A stretch of 10,283 bases of DNA from Kouleothrix aurantiaca. Lineage in GTDB: Bacteria; Chloroflexota; Chloroflexia; Chloroflexales; Roseiflexaceae. Location of the stretch: contig LJCR01000041.1 in the NCBI GenBank assembly GCA_001399705.1, forward strand, positions 1 through 10,283, in the 5' to 3' direction. Shown piece after piece: positions 6,330 through 10,283 of the stretch (its first letter is position 1; the number at the start of each line of letters is the position of its first letter). The translations under genes and the position numbers were made by a program. The notes under the pieces were generated by a model. That model saw nothing but the letters and a program-made list of their open reading frames with translations. It had not been told where the DNA came from and ran no database searches.

Positions 6330-7889
6330 ATGAACCGTAAAGAACGCACTATCTTCGTCACGCTGCTGATCAATGCGCTGCTCATCGGCTTCAAGTTCTG
6401 GCTGGCAGCCCGGTCGGGCAGTCTGTCATTGCGCGCCAGCGCGGTACATTCGATCGCCGACGCGGCGATCGGTGTCTTCGTGCTGCTCGGCTTGCTGTTC
6501 GCGCGCTGGAATGCCGCGCGCGGTCGCGCCAGGGCTGGAGTCGACCAGGCCGAGAATTGGGTAGCCATCGGCGTGGCCCTGGCGATCTTCTATGTCGGGT
6601 TTGACATTGTTCGCGAGGTGCTGCTGGGCGCGCCGCCGGACTTAAGGAATCTCGGCCCGGTGACGTTGGCCGCCCTGATGACCATTCCAGTGGCCTTTCT
6701 GCTCGCTCGCTATCTCCAGTATGTCGGACGACAGACCAGTTCGCCAGCGCTGATTGCCAGCGGCTATCACGCACAGATGGATATCTACACCTCGATCGTC
6801 GCAGTGGCCGGACTGGCCGGCGCGGCGATCGGCATGCCCAGCCTCGATCGCGCTGCAGCGGCGGTGGTGGTGGTGTTCGTCCTGTTCGCGGGGTACGAGA
6901 TCGTCAGCTCGGCCTGGCGTGCGATCACGCACCGCGCTGCGCTGGACATTGAAGGCGAAGGCGGGGCGCACGTGCATTCCACGGGCGCGCCCCAGATCAC
7001 GCGCCGCTTCATGCTCGCCGCCGCAGCCATCCTGCTGATTCTGTATCTACTGTCGGGAGTTTATATTGTCCGGCCAGGTGAGGCGGCAGTCGTACGGCGC
7101 TTCGGCACTGTGACAGCGGGCAACACCGGCCCCGGTCTGCACTACCGCTGGCCCTGGCCGGTCGACCGGGTCGACATTGTCGCGGTGGATGCTGTGCGGC
7201 GCGTGGAGACACCGGCCAGCCTCATGCTGAGTGGCGATGAGAATCTGATCTCTGTCCGTCTGAGCTTGCACTACATCGTCAGCGACCCAGCCGCGTTCCT
7301 GCTGCGGGCACGCGATCCGGAGGCGCTGGCGCGCGAAGCCGGCGACGCCGCTATGCGCCAGGTGGTCGCGCAGGAGACGGTGGACGCGCTGCTGACGGTG
7401 GATAAGGCAGTTGTTCAGCAGCGCGCTGCGGCGCTGGCGCAGGAATCGCTCGATGGCTACAATGCCGGCATGCGCGTGGCGAGCGTTCAGCTGCTTGAGA
7501 GCAGCCCGCCGTCGGAAATCGCCGACGCCTTCCGCGATGTCGCCAGCGCCCGCGAAGATCGCAACACCTTTATCAATGAGGCGCAGGCCTATCGCAACGA
7601 AGTGCTGCCGACCGCACGCGGCGATGCAGCGAAAACTACCCAGGCCGCGGCCGCCTACCGCGCCGAAAAGATCGCGCAGGCCAGCGGCGAGGCAACCCAG
7701 TTTGCCAGCCGGCAGGGCGCCTACGCCAAAGCGCCGGATGTCACGCGCGTGCGCCTCTACCTGGAGGCCGTCGAAAAGGTGTTGCCCGGCGCGCGCAAGT
7801 TCCTGATCGACTCGGCAATTCCTATGCAGACGACCGACCTATGGATTCCCGGCACGGATGGCGCGCAGCCATTCCCGCCCCAGCCGTAA
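6330..7889 (+). CDS. fusion: CDF cation transporter membrane domain plus HflK-like SPFH domain
   Basis: The protein has 519 residues and two parts. Residues 1-200 resemble the six-helix core of cation diffusion facilitators: helices at about 7-24, 36-58, 77-98, 109-130, 149-168 and 176-195. HxxxD pairs lie in helix 2 (His40-Asp44, HSIAD) and helix 5 (His147-Asp151, HAQMD), matching the zinc-type transport site. The usual cytoplasmic C-terminal domain is absent. A linker with His201, His214 and His216 leads to a seventh helix (227-246) and an SPFH/band-7 domain of HflK type (GVYIVRPGEAAVVRRFG, 243-259; GPGLHYRWPWPVDRVD, 267-282; LMLSGDEN, 298-305), then an Ala/Gln/Glu-rich helical stretch. The topology fits: CDF ends inside, so helix 7 puts the SPFH domain outside, as in HflK. 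AGGA precedes the ATG. Metal specificity and activity are unknown. Confidence 0.85.
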   Translation: MNRKERTIFVTLLINALLIGFKFWLAARSGSLSLRASAVHSIADAAIGVFVLLGLLFARWNAARGRARAGVDQAENWVAIGVALAIFYVGFDIVREVLLGAPPDLRNLGPVTLAALMTIPVAFLLARYLQYVGRQTSSPALIASGYHAQMDIYTSIVAVAGLAGAAIGMPSLDRAAAAVVVVFVLFAGYEIVSSAWRAITHRAALDIEGEGGAHVHSTGAPQITRRFMLAAAAILLILYLLSGVYIVRPGEAAVVRRFGTVTAGNTGPGLHYRWPWPVDRVDIVAVDAVRRVETPASLMLSGDENLISVRLSLHYIVSDPAAFLLRARDPEALAREAGDAAMRQVVAQETVDALLTVDKAVVQQRAAALAQESLDGYNAGMRVASVQLLESSPPSEIADAFRDVASAREDRNTFINEAQAYRNEVLPTARGDAAKTTQAAAAYRAEKIAQASGEATQFASRQGAYAKAPDVTRVRLYLEAVEKVLPGARKFLIDSAIPMQTTDLWIPGTDGAQPFPPQP

Positions 7890-7918
7890 GCCGCAGTAGT
7901 ATCTCAGGAGTTACTTTG

Positions 7919-8920
7919 ATGAAACGCTTCCGTTTTCTCTTCCTTGGCCTGATCGCGCTCGGCTTTCTGCTGATCAGCCTGGTCTTTTTCCAGGTCGATG
8001 CCACCGAGTCGGTGATCGTTACGCAGTTCGGCGAGCCAGTGCGCGTGATCACTGAGCCTGGCCTGTATGCCAAGCTGCCCGACCCATTCCAGAGCATCAC
8101 GCGCATCAACAAGCAGCTGCAGCTCTACAACCTGCCGCAGACGGAATTCCTGACTAGTGATAAAAAGAACATCGTGGTCGAGGCCTACGCAACCTGGACT
8201 GTTACCGATCCGCTCGCCTTCCTGAAGACCGTGCGCGACCCGGTCGGCGCCGAGACGCGCTTATCCGACGTGGTCGCCTCAGAGCTGGGCGCGGCGCTCG
8301 GCCAGGTGGAGCTCGGCCAACTCGTCACCGTCGATGCAAATCAAATGAAGCTGCCGGCGACCCTCAGCGCCATCGCCAAGAACGCCGCCGGTCTGACACA
8401 GCCGTATGGCTTCACGGTAAATGATGTGCGTCTTAAGCAACTCACCTTTCCACAGGCCAACCTGTCCAGCGTGTTTCAGCGCATGAAGGCCGAGCGCGAG
8501 TCGATTGCGCGCCAGTTCCGCTCCGAAGGCACCGAGCAGGCCGCCAAGATCCGCGCCGACGCCGACACGCAGAAAGCGCAGATCCTGGCCGACGCCAACC
8601 AGAAGGCTGCCGAGACGCGTAGCCAGGCCGATGCTGAGGCGATTTCGATCTACGCGGCAGCGTTCCAGAAGGATCCGGAGTTCTACCGCTTCCTGCGGAC
8701 GCTCCAATCGTATGAAACCTTTGTAGACGAAAAGACCACCCTGATCCTACCCTCGGACTCCGAGCTATTGAAGTATCTCAATCCGGCGAACGTCTCTACT
8801 GCCGCACAGGCGCCAACCGCGCCGCTACCCACAGCCCAACCGGCGGCGCAGCCGACGGCGACACCCGCATCTGCGGCACCAATCACCTCGACGCCTGCGC
8901 CGGCCGGGAGGACGCCATGA
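7919..8920 (+). CDS. hflC: HflC-like SPFH protein (protease modulator family)
   Basis: HflC with HflK forms a large membrane cage that modulates the FtsH protease. This 333-residue protein has an N-terminal membrane helix (about 7-25), the HflC-type opening VDATESVIVTQFGEPVRVIT (26-45) with EPGLYAKLPDPFQSI (46-60), an SPFH domain, and a long coiled helix (about 186-247; Arg/Ala/Glu/Gln repeats such as QAAKIRADADTQKAQ). The segment DPEFYRFLRTLQSYETF matches the family's C-terminal helix. A Pro/Ala/Thr tail (about 296-333) is an extension beyond the usual length. The ATG at 7919 has AGGAG 8 bases upstream; the in-frame ATG at 7841 lies inside the preceding gene and is rejected. The stop overlaps the next start by ATGA. 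No FtsH gene is seen here, so the protease partner is unknown. Confidence 0.87.
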   Translation: MKRFRFLFLGLIALGFLLISLVFFQVDATESVIVTQFGEPVRVITEPGLYAKLPDPFQSITRINKQLQLYNLPQTEFLTSDKKNIVVEAYATWTVTDPLAFLKTVRDPVGAETRLSDVVASELGAALGQVELGQLVTVDANQMKLPATLSAIAKNAAGLTQPYGFTVNDVRLKQLTFPQANLSSVFQRMKAERESIARQFRSEGTEQAAKIRADADTQKAQILADANQKAAETRSQADAEAISIYAAAFQKDPEFYRFLRTLQSYETFVDEKTTLILPSDSELLKYLNPANVSTAAQAPTAPLPTAQPAAQPTATPASAAPITSTPAPAGRTP

Positions 8921-10116
8921 CGACTGAAAATTCAGCGCCGCCCGCGCCCGAATCGCCAACTCCGCCGCCCACGCCGCCACGCCCACCCTTCGATGCGCGC
9001 GCCGCGCTACGACGGCTCGCGCGCGCGCTGGGCACTGGCTTGCGCGCCCTGGTGAGCGGCGGCGATTCGCCGCTGGCCGACCTGCGCGCCGCCATGGGCA
9101 ACCTGCACCCACGCCGTGTGGTCTGGGGATTGGTCGCCCTGGCGCTGCTGGCATACCTTGCAACAGGGATCTACGTGATCGCCCCCGGTGAGGCGGCAGT
9201 TGTGCGACAGTTCGGCGCAGTGATCGAGCCGCGCGGCGCGCCCGGTCTGCACTACCGCCTGCCCTGGCCGATCAACCGGCTTGATATCGTCAATATCAGC
9301 GAAGTCCGCCGCGAGACTGTGGGTGTCGCCACACCAGAAGAAGATCACACGCACCCGGAACCGCCAGGCAAGCTCCAGGCTCTTTCGGGCGATACGAACG
9401 TGATTGATGTCGAAATCATTGTTCAGTACCAGGTGCGCGACCCGGCGGCCTATCTGATCAATGTCCAGTATGCGCCGTACCGGCTGGTTCGTGACGTCAT
9501 TCGCACATCTGTCACGGAGCTGGCCACGACCCGGAACGTCGATACTATCTTGACCGTCGACCGGCAGGGACTGCAGAACGCGATCCGTGCCGAGGCGCAA
9601 GCCCGGCTGGACGCCTACAATTCCGGCCTGGCGATTGTTGGCGTCAATTTGCAGAAAGCCTTCCCGCCCGACGAGGTCGCCGCCGCCTTCACCGATGTGA
9701 ACAGCGCCAGGGAAGACCGTGCCCGGGCGATCAACGAGGCGCAGGGCTATGCCAACAGCCTGCTACCGCAGGCGCGCGGCCAGGCCGATCAGGTAGGGGC
9801 CGATGCCCAGGGGTATCGCTCGAACGCGATCGGCCAGGCGACCGGCGGCGCACAGGCGTTTGAGTCGGTCGTGAAGGAGTATCAGACCAACTCGCGCATT
9901 TATGGCGAGGAAGTCACGCGCTATCGATTGTATCTTGAGATGTTGGACAAGGTGTTGAAGCGCGCGCAGGTCTATGTAGTCGACAAGTCCAACGGCGGCA
10001 CGCTGAACCTGCGATTGTTTGGGAACCCGCCGGCCGCGCCGAACACGCCCGCGCCGGCCGCACCGGTTCCGCCCGCCGCGCCCGCGCCCGGCCAGCCGGC
10101 ACCACCATCACAGTGA
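8917..10116 (+). CDS. hflK: HflK-like SPFH protein (protease modulator family)
   Basis: This 399-residue protein has a Pro-rich disordered N-terminus (1-25), an amphipathic basic segment (26-66), a membrane helix (69-86), then the HflK signature (GIYVIAPGEAAVVRQFG, 84-100; GAPGLHYRLPWPINRLDIVN, 107-126). The SPFH core includes ALSGDTNVIDVEIIVQYQVR (155-174), followed by a coiled region, a helix at 330-352 (YRLYLEMLDKVLKRAQVYVV) and a Pro/Ala tail. Compared with the usual HflK loop, residues 139-152 carry an insertion with His144 and His146 (EEDHTHPEPPGK). It starts within the HflC stop (ATGA), so the two are translationally coupled, as expected for complex partners. It is a close paralogue of the SPFH half of the 6330 gene: stretches around PGEAAVVRxFG and GLHYRxPWP are nearly identical even at DNA level. 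Confidence 0.9.
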   Translation: MTTENSAPPAPESPTPPPTPPRPPFDARAALRRLARALGTGLRALVSGGDSPLADLRAAMGNLHPRRVVWGLVALALLAYLATGIYVIAPGEAAVVRQFGAVIEPRGAPGLHYRLPWPINRLDIVNISEVRRETVGVATPEEDHTHPEPPGKLQALSGDTNVIDVEIIVQYQVRDPAAYLINVQYAPYRLVRDVIRTSVTELATTRNVDTILTVDRQGLQNAIRAEAQARLDAYNSGLAIVGVNLQKAFPPDEVAAAFTDVNSAREDRARAINEAQGYANSLLPQARGQADQVGADAQGYRSNAIGQATGGAQAFESVVKEYQTNSRIYGEEVTRYRLYLEMLDKVLKRAQVYVVDKSNGGTLNLRLFGNPPAAPNTPAPAAPVPPAAPAPGQPAPPSQ

Positions 10117-10125
10117 GGTTCTAAC

Positions 10126-10283
10126 ATGGCTGAAGGCTGGAAACAAGTCTGGGAAGATATTCGCAACGCGCTGCGCGGCGCGCAGCCGGAAGAAGCTCCG
10201 GTGGCCACGCCACCTGAGACCGCTGCCGGCGGGACAGCGGCGGTCGCTGTCCCGCCGGTGCCCGGCGATGACGCGCCGATCGC
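10126..10283 (+). CDS. unrecognised protein, N-terminal part (cut by window edge)
   Basis: Fifty-two complete codons are visible. The ATG at 10126 follows a GAGG ribosome binding site 7 bases upstream and lies 9 bases after the HflK stop, so it belongs to the same operon. The protein begins with a short, probably helical segment (MAEGWKQVWEDIRNALRG) and then an Ala/Pro/Glu linker, with no signal peptide in the visible part. This resembles the disordered N-terminus of the neighbouring HflK, so a further SPFH or membrane partner is possible, but nothing identifies it. A strong hairpin lies within the visible coding part. Confidence 0.7.
   Translation, partial: MAEGWKQVWEDIRNALRGAQPEEAPVATPPETAAGGTAAVAVPPVPGDDAPI
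10226..10258. repeat. perfect 14-bp inverted repeat inside the last coding region
   Basis: CCGGCGGGACAGCG (10226-10239) pairs exactly with CGCTGTCCCGCCGG (10245-10258) around a 5-base loop, with further G-U pairs outside. It would form a very stable RNA hairpin about 100 bases into the gene. No T-run follows, so it is not an evident terminator. Confidence 0.5.

Noticed and set aside
7841..7918. Upstream start for the HflC-like protein
   Set aside because: It lies inside the preceding gene, and ATG 7919 has a good AGGAG and starts directly at the membrane helix.
1..10283. CRISPR array or tandem repeats
   Set aside because: No regularly spaced direct repeats were seen on reading the window.

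Overview
This window looks like a chromosomal segment of a GC-rich bacterium. The most likely source is a Chloroflexota member (Roseiflexus/Chloroflexus-like). This is inferred from the mix of DUF3105 and DUF305 proteins with HflK/HflC-like proteins and a system I CcmF, from extended -10 promoters of TGnTATAAT form, and from codon use. No marker gene settles the taxonomy.

Layout. Positions 1-1313 (minus strand) are the leading part of an IS91-family insertion element. A tyrosine recombinase gene overlaps the start of a zinc-finger HUH/Y2 transposase by 4 bases, and the transposase runs off the left edge. A perfect hairpin covers the recombinase ribosome binding site. Positions 1314-1724 hold no convincing gene but contain a 14-bp perfect palindrome, a 14-bp-stem hairpin and a possible extended -10 promoter. 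All remaining genes are on the plus strand: ccmF (1725-4109), a small Cys/His membrane protein (4312-4761), a folded 78-bp inverted-repeat element (4781-4858), a DUF3105 protein (5019-5627), a DUF305 protein (5636-6289), a fusion of a cation diffusion facilitator (CDF) membrane domain to an HflK-like SPFH domain (6330-7889), an HflC-like protein (7919-8920), a second HflK-like protein (8917-10116), and the start of an unrecognised gene (10126 to the edge).

How the genes may work together. From 5019 on, the genes are tightly packed (gaps of 8-40 bases, one ATGA overlap), which suggests an operon. DUF305 proteins such as CopM are linked to copper handling, the 4312 protein resembles DUF2946 proteins, CDF domains export divalent metals, and CcmF attaches heme to apocytochrome c. 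A cell-envelope metal/cytochrome homeostasis and quality-control module is therefore a reasonable inference, not a demonstrated one. The most unusual object is the CDF-SPFH fusion: the CDF part keeps both HxxxD metal motifs, lacks the usual cytoplasmic C-terminal domain, and carries in its place a seventh membrane segment and an HflK-type SPFH domain. It sits in an HflK-HflC-HflK order.
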